From Serratia nevei (GTDB lineage: Bacteria; Pseudomonadota; Gammaproteobacteria; Enterobacterales; Enterobacteriaceae), in NCBI RefSeq assembly GCF_024160145.1, contig NZ_JAMYWQ010000002.1, forward strand, positions 62,001-126,000: a DNA stretch of 64,000 nt. Direction: 5' to 3'. Positions 50,401 through 57,305 of the stretch are shown one piece after another. Each line of letters begins with the position of its first letter. Within the stretch, counting starts at the first letter, position 1. Under the pieces are notes generated by a model, which was not told the origin of the DNA, ran no database searches, and saw only the letters and a list, made by a program, of their open reading frames with translations. A program made the position numbers and the translations under genes.

Positions 50401-51070
50401 CCTGACTACGCCGCAACATATCGGCAAGGTAGTGGTAATGCACCGCACTGCGGCGGTCATGGACCGGCTGAACGCCATGATGGCGGAACGGCGTCTCGGT
50501 GGCTATGCGCTCAGCATGAGCAACGCCGAGGCGATGCGCCAGTTGTGGCCGTTGCTGCACACCCGTAGCCCGTGGGCGCAAGTGCTGCTTTCGCCACGGG
50601 CGATCGATCGCTTGGCGCGAGGTAACCGGGTGGACCGCGGCGTATCTTCCGCCACTGACGATGCGATCGCTCTGCAGACGGTGAAAAAGCGGCCCCGTCC
50701 AGAAATGGGCGTGGCATACAGCCCCGCGACGCGCGAGGTGGAACGCGTGCTCTGCCAGATCCTGGAAGAGTATCTGGGACTGGCCAGCGTGGGCCTCGAC
50801 GACAACTACGCCGAATTAGGGGCAACGTCACTTGATATGGTGCAACTGAGTGGGCAGATGGCGCGTCACTATCCGCAAGTGAGCGTGATGTCGCTGTACA
50901 ACCACGCCACCGTGCGCCAACTGGCGGCGTTTTGCCAGCCGCCGGAGGACGAGCCGGATGCGCCCCCGTCGCCGCCTGCGGCACAGACGACAGCGCGCGC
51001 GAATCAGGCGGCTAAACGCGCTTTGCAAATCGCGAAAAATACTGCGAGCAACCGCACGTCTTCGCATTAA
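41459..51070 (+). CDS. Hybrid NRPS-PKS: C-A-PCP-KS-AT-KR-DH-ER-ACP
   Basis: A 3203-residue megasynthase. C (about 15-440) has HHIVMDG near 164. A (about 500-985) has YSSGSTGKPKG and specificity residues read as D-V-F-W-T-G-G-I-F, which I cannot assign to a substrate. PCP (about 998-1065) has LGGTSLD. KS (about 1083-1508) has DTACSTS with Cys 1252, EAHGTGT and NIGHLNS, all intact. AT (about 1600-1915) has GHSLGEY (Ser 1692) and HAFH at 1790-1793, the malonyl-CoA type. KR (structural and catalytic halves about 1980-2370) has GGEKGIGR and the Tyr of GQTGYAAASAY. DH (about 2410-2655) has HRISGVATLPG and HPALLD. ER (about 2675-2998) has HSAAGGVGLAA. The final ACP (about 3088-3160) has LGATSLD. One amino acid is extended by a fully reduced malonate unit. 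KR stands before DH and ER, unlike the usual DH-ER-KR order. Confidence 0.9.
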   Translation: MDNTSGYSLCTDKVIRNHFPLTPSQQGFLFHSLNEEVKHNYHEQFTCIFSQCVESAHFQWALEALFRKHECFRTEYHWDMDDHPCQVVNTDVLPEIYVLNGEEGELRCPLNEGIISIPPDEGIDAIIPQLLQTDLRYPFALNSIPVRAYLIQSAKESAFILSYHHIVMDGWSLSLFMTQLLQLYGAAVASGVRDDSVISPSSLKPLVDALAARRHTFQRDYWAKYLQGGTPTRIARLAQPHTDTEAENNPYLNQKHQAEITLSADVCQKIQALCSEHRITPAPFFYVAWGIMLQRWCYADDVVFGATVSGRNVPIDGIEETLGLFINTLPLRLRDDGATLLQHVQRMHQTLMTHYDCEHDALANIQRLAQEESQVGDLFNTLVVLENYPVDAALLSGTSSVAIRHLGVQEQTHYPLTLTVTQQEGFRFSLAYATRYLTDGMARALLAHLSYLLEQLVEDPLRPIAALVNLTPRQQTQALQPYVDRMACRDWDNQSHVIEQFHRVVADSPEQIAVVDEQCALTYRELAARAERLAAYLVQQGITAGDAVGVISERRVNTVVAIIAIMTIGAAYVPMSPDYPVGRMQEIIDDSGLTLLLVHGKSLDALRVVQGDLYAFPAAPPVEFPAITPDSRAYVIYSSGSTGKPKGIAVAHRSLLRLMQGDSPLKVMTGETTLLTCPFEFDVSVFEMWSTLLNHGKLVLLSKLALLDVDRIRRTIAHEQVTRAWFTSSLFNTYVAEGGDFFGLLQRITVGGEAVSARHINDVMQKYPHLAVTNGYGPTENTIFTTAYRFNGPQPARVPIGHAVPGTSLYITDLHGHLLPIGALGELVAGGEGVALGYQNNPALSAAVFIPDPFIPGGMMYKTGDYARLLDDGCVDCFGRKDGQIKINGQRIETGEIEQRLLECADIIEAVVVPYRVRDTLHIAAVVCVNDGYDEAEVRGQLADTLPPFAIPESLVVVTEIAKSHSGKANLAQLRHLLPVAQRHAAPATASVAHGEVGRALHAIWQRVLDRQDIDGNASFFALGGTSLDTIRVKGEVKRQLGLEIDITDFFKYPTLAALTRFLSTAVPPEDAAPTHVVAYSDMPVAIVGMAGRFPGAANIAALWSLVAGGESGLTLFSDEELRAHGLAADKLKQANYIKAKGVIDDHEWFDADFFGYTPNDAERMDPQIRLLHQCCWQTLEHAGCDPVTFAGAIGLYAGLLTSPHWLNAVMQDTPDATALYKASILNIHAVTALIAHALNLTGPAVTLDTACSTSAVAIHQACNALRNRDCDAALAGGVSIEMPAYRGYEYHEGMINARDGVCRPFDSQASGTVTGDGVGMLLLKRLDDALADRDCIYGVIKGSAVNNDGNNKIGYTAPSVTGQTAVIRASLRRADFDSDSIGLVEAHGTGTMLGDPIELRALNEVFGPASAPVCAVSALKSNIGHLNSAAGVAGVIKTTLALHHQVLPPTAHFRQLNPAIDLSRSALYVNPQAQPWPPTRPRRALVSAFGIGGTNANIALEAHQHEGDPSAARVRDDYLLLFSAKTPAALDARAVSTLEYVKHGVGVRLPDVAYTLQTGRTAFDYRRAYLVSRGSKIDLSCTTVLQADTFSGRRAAAEICFMFPGQGSQYRGMAKGLYAHQPLFRRHMDRCFAALQRYSMVDFKALLFDDADTRDIDQTQFTQPALFCVEYSLANTLIDLGITPDSMIGHSLGEYVAACIAGVFTLEDALRVIEVRGSLMQSMRPGSMLAVYLSREQLTPWLETESGIELAANNSAHFCVVAGEQVAISSLSTRLAEGEIQHTRLKTSHAFHSAMMTPMLHDFAQLLRQIPLHAPHKRFISNVSGTWITVEQATSPDYWVQQVRNAVLFNEGAAQLLVEPTLFVECGPGKSLSTFIQGHGQYRDQPTLPTLRKANAAIDDEHVLHRALAALWVKGVNIDWRRFNQSALGKHIPLPDYPFEQAYYYRYGAALSGYRQHPHPLRRPKDEWLQRVLWRIHDAPSHDAFYAPGALTLIISADGGKLQQQLANNGIDSITVPLPTSPEDEVWDNDRILAHFQGVSALLANKTYHQLHCLYAPGAAVDSSLAQSLAGLYRVARWCAHGSPLLASLTVLTQGAFRVLEQDNADPALAALSGAVNVLAQELRPTEVRLIDIDAQGSDENLSWLSRRLAPQETVMALRQGMPYLRSFTPTRLLANLPPQAGCLPGSVLWIIGGEKGIGRVIGEAFARREGSRVVLSSRAGYCHELVRQAELDVIHCDVTQAEEVNACLATLLERYGRLDGVIFAADATTALTLHQLSESALRDTLAVKGQGTDNVLHALAQRNLLDERLLLLFCNSLAAVNAEIGQTGYAAASAYLDALAQQLRTRYGVNALSIGWDALREQGMLLDAINGSEYDVLRGLRPLTTGTLLQAYKRQGAGASYYTRLSPASDWLLEEHRISGVATLPGTGYLALAYEALRHSLAQDQICIDELVFLAPLSVMDDGCADVFVDILPDGQGVSVEVKSMTERFSGTLTTHAKGRATRLTADENGAYDLTSLMREMHAITPPAQGLSSTHFHYGPRWHSVQQLYCNTAQTHVFATLSLPTVAADDALALHPALLDIASSVVEQLPDFHTDSVPFLYQDLRLYRPLPTTLHVALTVNRHDEEGDSYAFTLYDTAGKLIARCAALVKRKIQIHMQDADDGTRLRVPSADNYQLRLASEESGAGTLALYPTPRLAPGDSQVEIEVLATGLNFKDVLFTTGLLRQQPGDAPLQLGLECAGRITRVGKDVTEFAPGEDVMAVLNGGFVQYARVESDCVVRKPAHCRIEQAAALPIAYLTAYYALVVRANLQPGERVLIHSAAGGVGLAAIHIAKQCGAQIYATAGSSQKRDYLLSLGVHAVADSHSEQFAASLLAASDGQGMDVILNSLTGHLLDASLALLAPLGRFLELGSKDIVEDRALPMRFFAQGGTFIPINFHAAQGAFSRYLQQIVAWIDDNTLPLLPCKSVPLPEVARAFATLTTPQHIGKVVVMHRTAAVMDRLNAMMAERRLGGYALSMSNAEAMRQLWPLLHTRSPWAQVLLSPRAIDRLARGNRVDRGVSSATDDAIALQTVKKRPRPEMGVAYSPATREVERVLCQILEEYLGLASVGLDDNYAELGATSLDMVQLSGQMARHYPQVSVMSLYNHATVRQLAAFCQPPEDEPDAPPSPPAAQTTARANQAAKRALQIAKNTASNRTSSH

Positions 51071-51110
51071 TCCGGGCGCGCCATCGCCCTGCAAAAAGGT
51101 AATGAGGCTT

Positions 51111-53702
51111 ATGGAATACGCAAGCGACATGAACGGCATGGAGATCGCCATCATTGGCATGGCGGTTCGTTTTCCGCAGTCCCGGACGTTGCACGAATTC
51201 TGGCAAAACATCGTGCAGGGTAAAGAGTGCGTCACCTTCTTTAGTCAGGAGGAGCTGCTGGCCGAGGGCGTCGATCAGTCGACGCTGGACAACCCTGCCT
51301 ATGTGCGAGCCAAACCCTATATTGAGGGCGTATGCGACTTCGATGCTGCATTTTTCGGATACAGTCACAAAGAGGCGCAGGCGCTGGATCCGAAATCCCG
51401 CGTGCTGCATGAAGTTGCCTACCATGCGCTCGAAGATGCGGGCTACGCCCAACGCACCGGCGAACAGCTGACCGGGGTTTTCCTTGGGGCGTCGGAGGAT
51501 GTGGATTGGCTTCGGCGTTCGCTGTCGCAGATTGACGGCGATGCACTGAACCGCTTTGAGTCCGGCATCTATGGCCACAAAGATCTTATCGCCCATTTCA
51601 TTGCCTACAGACTTAATCTCAACGGCCCGGTGTATAGCCTCTACACCAGCTGTTCCACTTCCCTGAGTGCAACGCACATCGCCTGCCGCAGCTTGCTGTT
51701 CGGCGAATGCGATCTGGCGCTGGCGGGAGGAATTACCATCGATTTACCGCAGAAATCAGGTTATTTCTGTCAGCAGGGCATGATCCATGCCACCGACGGC
51801 CACTGCCGTCCTTTTGACAGTCAGGCTTCCGGCACCTTGTTTGGCGACGGCGCGGGCGTGGTTGTGCTTCGGCGCCTGGAGGATGCGCTGGCGGCGGGCG
51901 ATCGCATCTACGCCGTGATCCGAGGCAGCGCGGTCAACAACGACGGTAAACAAAAAATCGGCTTTGCCGCGCCCGGCCATGATGGGCAGAAGGCGGTCAT
52001 TCGCGCGGCCTGTCATCTGGCAGAAGTGAGCCCGGAAAGCATCGGCTACGTTGAAACCCATGGTACCGGCACCCGTATTGGCGATCCTATCGAGTTCGCC
52101 GCGTTGACGGAGGCGTTCGACACCTCGCGCCGCCACTACTGCGCGCTGGGGGCGGTGAAAGCGAACATCGGCCACACCCACGCGGCGGCGGGCGTGGCTG
52201 GGCTAATAAAGACGGCGCTGGCGCTTTATCACCGGACTATCCCGCCGCTCGCCAACTACCGAACGCCTAACCCGAAGCTGGACCTGGCACATTCACCGTT
52301 TTATATCCCGACGCAGCCGCAGGACTGGCCCGTATCGGAGACGCCGCCCCGCGCGGGCGTCAGCTCTTTTGGCATTGGCGGCACCAATGTACATGTGATT
52401 TTGGAAGGGCTGAATCCCACGGTGCGTGATGACCAGGTGCGTGCGCGGGTGTTTGTTCCGCTCTCCGCGCCTTCTCACGAGCAGTTGGATGCGCTGATGC
52501 AACAGCTTACCCCGTTGCCGGCTACCCTCGATGCAGCAACGTTGGCCTACATGCAACAAGTGGCGAGACCTGCGTTTGACTGCCGCCGAGTGATACAAGT
52601 GGAAAGCGACGGCGCTCAGACGGTGCTGGAATCGCTGGATACCCTGATGCCCGACGCGCCCTGGGGTCTGCACTGCCCGGATCTGCGTACAACCTGCGAT
52701 GGTGCCTATGCACATTTGCTGGCGCACTCGGCGCATTATCAACGCGAAGTGGCGGCCCTGACGGTGTTACTCAACGACATGAGCATTCCGCCCGCCTATC
52801 GCCACGCTGAAGCGTGGGCGGCGCAGGCGGATAGCCTGCTGATCAGAGGTTGCCAGACTATAGCCGCGCTGAAAACCTGGATGGCTCTGCTGCCGGCCTT
52901 GACGCTGTTGTCGGGTGCCGGAGCAGGCCTCTTGCCTGCCGCCGCAGCCAGCGGCGTGATGGCGATGCAAGAGGTGTTGCGTCTGCTGTGGGAAATGGAG
53001 CAAAAGGCGCTTCATCTCACGCTTCCTGAACGCCATGCGCCCACCCCCGGCTACAAGCTGGCCTGGCAGGGATATCCCATCAACGATGCACAGCGTGACG
53101 ACAGAGGGTTTTGGAGCGAAGCGCTGTTGGCGGATACCCGAGAGCAGGGCGTGGGCTGTCGCGGTACCAACTGGGTCAGGCTGCCGCCGGAAACGGGCGA
53201 ACGCGGGGGGGTACTGCGCTACGTGGCGCAGCTGTGGTGTGCGGGCATCGATGTTGATTGGGCCACGTGGTACGGCGCGTCGCTGCCGCAACGCGGCAGC
53301 GCATCAGCGTATCCCTTCGCACGCAACCACTACCCATTGCCCGCGCGGGCAACGGCCAGCGAGGAGACACAGCCCGTGGCGGGACCCGAAACGCGCCGCC
53401 CTTATCAGGCACGTCCCGCGTTAAGCGTGCCTTTCGTGGCTGCGCAGTCGCCGGCCATGCAACATATCATCGGGCTGATGGAGCAGTTGCTGGAAATTGC
53501 GCCGGTCGGGTTGGACGACGACTTTTTCGAACTGGGCGGGCATTCGCTGCTGGTGACGCAGCTGACCTCCCGCTTAGAACGCGATTTCAATGTACATATC
53601 GATCTTTTGGCCCTGATGGAAACCCCCAATCCGCGCAGCATCTACGCGCATATCGCGGCACAACTGGGGGGCGAAGACAACCTGGAAACAGCCTGTCAGT
53701 AA
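51111..53702 (+). CDS. PKS module: KS - degenerate AT remnant - ACP
   Basis: An 863-residue protein. KS (1-430) is intact, with the Cys 181 motif TSCSTS, ETHGTGT and NIGHTHAAAG. The region about 440-740 aligns with an acyltransferase only loosely: the nucleophile elbow GHSxG is replaced by GAGAG (602-606), with AAAASGVMAMQEVLRLL still recognisable after it, so the AT is ruined and much shortened. The C-terminal ACP has ELGGHSLL with Ser 812. The module must be loaded by a separate AT, most likely the one encoded at 55990. I chose ATG 51111; ATG 51102 is in frame. The gene lies 40 bp after the megasynthase and directly before the extender-unit cassette. Confidence 0.87.
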   Translation: MEYASDMNGMEIAIIGMAVRFPQSRTLHEFWQNIVQGKECVTFFSQEELLAEGVDQSTLDNPAYVRAKPYIEGVCDFDAAFFGYSHKEAQALDPKSRVLHEVAYHALEDAGYAQRTGEQLTGVFLGASEDVDWLRRSLSQIDGDALNRFESGIYGHKDLIAHFIAYRLNLNGPVYSLYTSCSTSLSATHIACRSLLFGECDLALAGGITIDLPQKSGYFCQQGMIHATDGHCRPFDSQASGTLFGDGAGVVVLRRLEDALAAGDRIYAVIRGSAVNNDGKQKIGFAAPGHDGQKAVIRAACHLAEVSPESIGYVETHGTGTRIGDPIEFAALTEAFDTSRRHYCALGAVKANIGHTHAAAGVAGLIKTALALYHRTIPPLANYRTPNPKLDLAHSPFYIPTQPQDWPVSETPPRAGVSSFGIGGTNVHVILEGLNPTVRDDQVRARVFVPLSAPSHEQLDALMQQLTPLPATLDAATLAYMQQVARPAFDCRRVIQVESDGAQTVLESLDTLMPDAPWGLHCPDLRTTCDGAYAHLLAHSAHYQREVAALTVLLNDMSIPPAYRHAEAWAAQADSLLIRGCQTIAALKTWMALLPALTLLSGAGAGLLPAAAASGVMAMQEVLRLLWEMEQKALHLTLPERHAPTPGYKLAWQGYPINDAQRDDRGFWSEALLADTREQGVGCRGTNWVRLPPETGERGGVLRYVAQLWCAGIDVDWATWYGASLPQRGSASAYPFARNHYPLPARATASEETQPVAGPETRRPYQARPALSVPFVAAQSPAMQHIIGLMEQLLEIAPVGLDDDFFELGGHSLLVTQLTSRLERDFNVHIDLLALMETPNPRSIYAHIAAQLGGEDNLETACQ

Positions 53703-53711
53703 AGGAGCGAA

Positions 53712-54575
53712 ATGATGAATGTGGCGGTAATAGGTGCAGGCGTAATGGGAACTGGCGTCGCCCATAATATGGCGCAATACGGCATATCAACCACCGTTGT
53801 GGATATTTCCCAGGCTCAACTGGATAAATGCCGACAGATGATTGAAGCAAATTTACGCTTATATCATTTTCATCCGCAGCATAAAAAAAGCACCCGCAGT
53901 ACGGCGGAGATAATGGGGAATATCCGTTTTACCACCGAGTTGGACGACATTGCAGAATGTGACTTGGTGATTGAGAATATCACCGAGGATATCGAGAGAA
54001 AAAACGCGCTGTACGCCAGGATGAACACCATCTGCGGCGAATCGACAGTGTTCGGTGTTAATACTTCCGCCATCTCTATCACGGCGTTGTCAAAATTAAT
54101 TCAGCATCCGGAGAGTGTGGTCGGCGTCCACTTTATGAATCCTGTTCCGCTGATGCATACCGTCGAATTAATCCGCGGCGTGCATACTTCTGAGCGCACG
54201 CTGGAAATATTTCACCATTTATTTTCTCAGATGGGGAAAACCGGCATTGTGGTCAATGATTCACCGGGTTTTGTCACTAATCGCGCCATGATGATTTTTG
54301 TTAACGAAGCCATATTTATGGTACAGGAGCAGGTCGCTCGCGCCGAGGATATCGACACGCTGTTTAAAACCTGCTTCGGGCACAAGATGGGACCGCTGCA
54401 AACCGCCGATTTGATTGGCCTGGACACGATTCTCCAATCGTTGCAGGTGCTGTATGAAAGTTTTAATGATGACAAATATCGCCCCTGTTTCTTGTTAAAG
54501 AAAATGGTTGATGCCGGGTGTCTCGGCGCGAAATCGGGGCAGGGGTTTTATCGTTACCAACAGGCGCACGACTAG
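53712..54575 (+). CDS. 3-hydroxyacyl-ACP dehydrogenase of an extender-unit pathway
   Basis: A 287-residue member of the 3-hydroxyacyl-CoA dehydrogenase family. The NAD-binding motif VIGAGVMGTG opens the protein. NTSAISITAL, VGVHFMNPVP with the catalytic His, and NDSPGFVTNR are conserved. In zwittermicin A and methoxymalonate-type pathways, close homologues (ZmaG, FkbK) oxidise the primary alcohol of a seryl- or glyceryl-ACP to the aldehyde. AAAGGAG precedes ATGATG. Together with the ACP, acyl-ACP dehydrogenase and AT that follow, it forms an extender-unit cassette. Confidence 0.88.
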   Translation: MMNVAVIGAGVMGTGVAHNMAQYGISTTVVDISQAQLDKCRQMIEANLRLYHFHPQHKKSTRSTAEIMGNIRFTTELDDIAECDLVIENITEDIERKNALYARMNTICGESTVFGVNTSAISITALSKLIQHPESVVGVHFMNPVPLMHTVELIRGVHTSERTLEIFHHLFSQMGKTGIVVNDSPGFVTNRAMMIFVNEAIFMVQEQVARAEDIDTLFKTCFGHKMGPLQTADLIGLDTILQSLQVLYESFNDDKYRPCFLLKKMVDAGCLGAKSGQGFYRYQQAHD

Positions 54576-54604
54576 CAGTTATTCCAAATTAATCTGATAA
54601 GGAT

Positions 54605-54859
54605 ATGAATATGGAAACGCAAGACATGAAGGCCGCCATTCGGCAATTTCTCTCCCGCTCATTGCGTGGGTATACGTTGAATGACGATGACGATATTTTT
54701 TCTCTTGGGCTCGTGCACTCGTTATTTACCGTGCAAATCATTCTTTTTATCGAAAAAACCTTTCAGGTTGAGCTGGAAGTGAGTGAGTTGAAAATAGAGC
54801 AGATTGCTACCATAAATAAAATGGTGGAACTCATCCAGCGGCAAACCTGCCTGGAGTAA
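54605..54859 (+). CDS. Discrete acyl carrier protein of the extender-unit pathway
   Basis: An 84-residue free ACP. The phosphopantetheine serine is Ser 39 in SLGLVHSLF, the variant of the usual DSL motif typical of ACPs for methoxymalonyl, hydroxymalonyl and aminomalonyl units (FkbJ, ZmaD/ZmaH type). It would carry serine (or glycerate) while the two neighbouring dehydrogenases oxidise it. It lies 29 bp after the hydroxyacyl dehydrogenase and 3 bp before the acyl-ACP dehydrogenase. ATG 54611 is an alternative start. Confidence 0.88.
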   Translation: MNMETQDMKAAIRQFLSRSLRGYTLNDDDDIFSLGLVHSLFTVQIILFIEKTFQVELEVSELKIEQIATINKMVELIQRQTCLE

Positions 54860-54862
54860 TCT

Positions 54863-55993
54863 ATGACCACTGAAAATTATGAGATTGTCCGGCACGAGGC
54901 CGCACTGTTCGCAAAAAAACATCTCGCCACGGTTGCTCAGGATATTGAACGTCAGCAGTTTATTGTGCCCGACATTATTTCGCGCGTGGCGCAGGCCGGG
55001 TATTTAGGCGCCTCAATCTCCCAAAAATATGGCGGCCGAGATTACGATTCTTACCAACTGTGCGCCTTGCATGAAGTGATGGCTGGGGTACACGGTTCGT
55101 TAGAAAATCTCATTACCGTGACCGGCATGGTCAGCACGCCGCTGCAACGCGCGGGCAGCGCAGCGCAAAAGGCCTATTACTTGCCAAAGCTTGCAACGGG
55201 GGAACTGATCGGCGCCATTGCCCTCACTGAACCGAATATCGGCAGTGACCTGATGAACGTGGAGACGGAATTGCAGCAGGACGGCGATGGTTGGCGGCTG
55301 AGCGGCAAAAAGAAATGGATCACACTAGGGCAGATTGCGGATTTCTTTATCGTTTTGACCCGTTGCGGCAATCAGTTAGCGACGGTGCTTGTCGATCGCG
55401 ACACCGACGGTTTCACCATCACACCGCTCAGCGATATGTTGGGGTTACGCGGCAATATGTTGGCGGAGCTGCATTTTAATGATTGTCGTCTGAAAGCCGA
55501 CGCGTTGCTCGGCTCGTTCACCTCAGGGGTGCCGCTGGCGGTGAATTTTGCACTCAATGAAGGGCGATTCACTACCGCTTGCGGCAGCCTGGGATTATGT
55601 CAGGCCGCGGTGGACGTGGCGGCGCGCTACATCCGCCAACGTAAACAGTTCAAGCGGCGGTTGTTTTCCCACGGCATTGTCCAGCACCTGTTTACCTCCA
55701 TGCTGACCCAGACACGCAGCGCGCAACTGATGTGTTTCAGTGCGGCGGAATACCGCGAAACGCTGCACACGGCCATGATGAACCAAACGCTGATGGCTAA
55801 GTATGTCGCCTCTAAAGCGGCGGTGGACGTGACCGGGAATGCGGTGCAACTGCTGGGCGCGAACGGCTGCCATGCCGACTATGCCGTCGAGCGTTACTAC
55901 CGCGACGCCAAAATCATGGAGATTATCGAAGGGACATCGCAAATCCATGAAATCCAAATTGCGACGAATTACATGATGGGGAGTAAAGCATGA
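54863..55993 (+). CDS. Acyl-ACP dehydrogenase (flavoprotein) of the extender-unit pathway
   Basis: A 376-residue acyl-CoA dehydrogenase-fold flavoprotein. Motifs are IALTEPNIGSDL and KKWITLGQIADF for FAD binding and IMEIIEGTSQIHEI with the Glu base near the C-terminus. Homologues ZmaE/ZmaI and FkbI oxidise the ACP-bound aldehyde to the malonyl-type acid. It is coupled to the AT gene by a 4-bp overlap. The order dehydrogenase-ACP-dehydrogenase-AT is the zwittermicin-like arrangement. Confidence 0.88.
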   Translation: MTTENYEIVRHEAALFAKKHLATVAQDIERQQFIVPDIISRVAQAGYLGASISQKYGGRDYDSYQLCALHEVMAGVHGSLENLITVTGMVSTPLQRAGSAAQKAYYLPKLATGELIGAIALTEPNIGSDLMNVETELQQDGDGWRLSGKKKWITLGQIADFFIVLTRCGNQLATVLVDRDTDGFTITPLSDMLGLRGNMLAELHFNDCRLKADALLGSFTSGVPLAVNFALNEGRFTTACGSLGLCQAAVDVAARYIRQRKQFKRRLFSHGIVQHLFTSMLTQTRSAQLMCFSAAEYRETLHTAMMNQTLMAKYVASKAAVDVTGNAVQLLGANGCHADYAVERYYRDAKIMEIIEGTSQIHEIQIATNYMMGSKA

Positions 55994-57258
55994 CGCAGGA
56001 TGTCGCGCTGCTGTTTCCCGGTTCCGGTTCGCAATATGTGGGCATGGCACGGCGGTTGTATGAGCGCTATCCGCAGGTGCGCACGTTGTTTGACGAAGCC
56101 AGCCAGATTGCGGAACGGGACATGGCGGCGCTGTGCCTTTCGGGTACCTTGGTGCAACTTGCCGAGCCGACGGCGATGGCGCTCGCTATCTATACCACCA
56201 GCGTGGCCCACTTCGTCGCGTGGCAGCAGTTTTTGGCGCAAACCGGTACCGATGTCAACCTTCGTTATATGTTGGGTCACAGTTTGGGCGAATATGCTGC
56301 GCTGACCTGTAGCGGCGCGCTGAGCTTTTCCCAGGCGCTGGCCCTGGTGGCAATGCGCAGCCGTTTAGCCGGTGAGATCGCCCGCGAGATGGACGCGGGT
56401 ACCACCATCATCAAGCAGGGGAATCAGGCGTTGGTGGAGGCTGCGTGCGAGGCGGCGGAGCGCGAAACCGGACAGCAGGTAGGCATCGCCTGTTTCAATT
56501 CGGCGCAACAGTTTATGTTGTCTGGGCAAAACGCGGCCATTATCGCCGCCGAGCAATACCTGCTGGATCATGATCGCCAGGTCGAAGTGGTGCCGCTGAT
56601 TGGCGGTGTTCCTTACCACAGCCCGCTATTGCAACCTTACGGGCAGCAGCTGCGCCAGGCGCTGGAACGCTGCGACTGGCGGCGTCCGTGCTGCCCAGTG
56701 ATCGCCAATGTCAGTGCTCAACCCTATCCCGATACGGCCACGCCAACGCAATGGCTGGAACAACAACTGTCCCAACCCGTGCAGTGGCAGCGTTCTCTCA
56801 CCTACCTGACAGGGCAATCGGTACCGATCGCGATAGAGATCGGTCCGCAAAGCGTGCTGAAAAATCTGCTGTTGGAGAATCGCTATCCAGCGCAGGTTTA
56901 CGCGTTTGACGACCGTCAGGATCGCGCGCGGCTGGCACAGGAACTGGGGGACGGCACGGCAGCGCAGACCGATCCGCAAGCCGTGCGCCGCCAGCGCATC
57001 ACGCTGCTCACCAACGCCTTGACGGCCACACGCCACCACCGCGCCGCCGATGCGGCCGCCAGCGCGCAATTGAAGGCGTTGCTCAGCCGTTTTTTTGAGC
57101 GCATCCAGCAGATTGAACAGCGCGGCACCTCCAGCGAGGAGGACATCGCTTTTCTGCATGAACTTCTTGAACAGGGATTTCAACTCAAAGGCAGCAGTCA
57201 GGCGGAAATCGACGCCTGCCAAGCGCGGTTGGCTGCCGACAACGGCGGACTGGCATAA
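55990..57258 (+). CDS. Discrete (trans-acting) acyltransferase for an unusual extender
   Basis: A 422-residue stand-alone malonyltransferase-fold protein with LLFPGSGSQYVGMARR, the nucleophile GHSLGEY (Ser 98) and a late IEIGPQSVL. At the position where malonyl ATs show HAFH and methylmalonyl ATs YASH, it reads GVPYHSP, so a different substrate is expected. About 100 residues at the C-terminus are an extra charged helical part. By analogy with ZmaF, it probably moves the aminomalonyl (or similar) unit from the free ACP to a PKS carrier. The obvious client is the KS-ACP module with the ruined AT just upstream. Confidence 0.86.
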   Translation: MTQDVALLFPGSGSQYVGMARRLYERYPQVRTLFDEASQIAERDMAALCLSGTLVQLAEPTAMALAIYTTSVAHFVAWQQFLAQTGTDVNLRYMLGHSLGEYAALTCSGALSFSQALALVAMRSRLAGEIAREMDAGTTIIKQGNQALVEAACEAAERETGQQVGIACFNSAQQFMLSGQNAAIIAAEQYLLDHDRQVEVVPLIGGVPYHSPLLQPYGQQLRQALERCDWRRPCCPVIANVSAQPYPDTATPTQWLEQQLSQPVQWQRSLTYLTGQSVPIAIEIGPQSVLKNLLLENRYPAQVYAFDDRQDRARLAQELGDGTAAQTDPQAVRRQRITLLTNALTATRHHRAADAAASAQLKALLSRFFERIQQIEQRGTSSEEDIAFLHELLEQGFQLKGSSQAEIDACQARLAADNGGLA

Positions 57259-57305
57259 CCCGTCACGCCATCCTACGCACTTATCTCGCTTTGAAGGCCA
57301 GAGTT

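Noticed and set aside
53712..57258. Methoxymalonyl-ACP or hydroxymalonyl-ACP pathway
   Set aside because: The same enzyme families are used, but no FkbH-like glyceryl transferase or O-methyltransferase is visible, whereas a carrier-less serine A domain follows. It is kept only as an alternative, since the cluster continues past the window.
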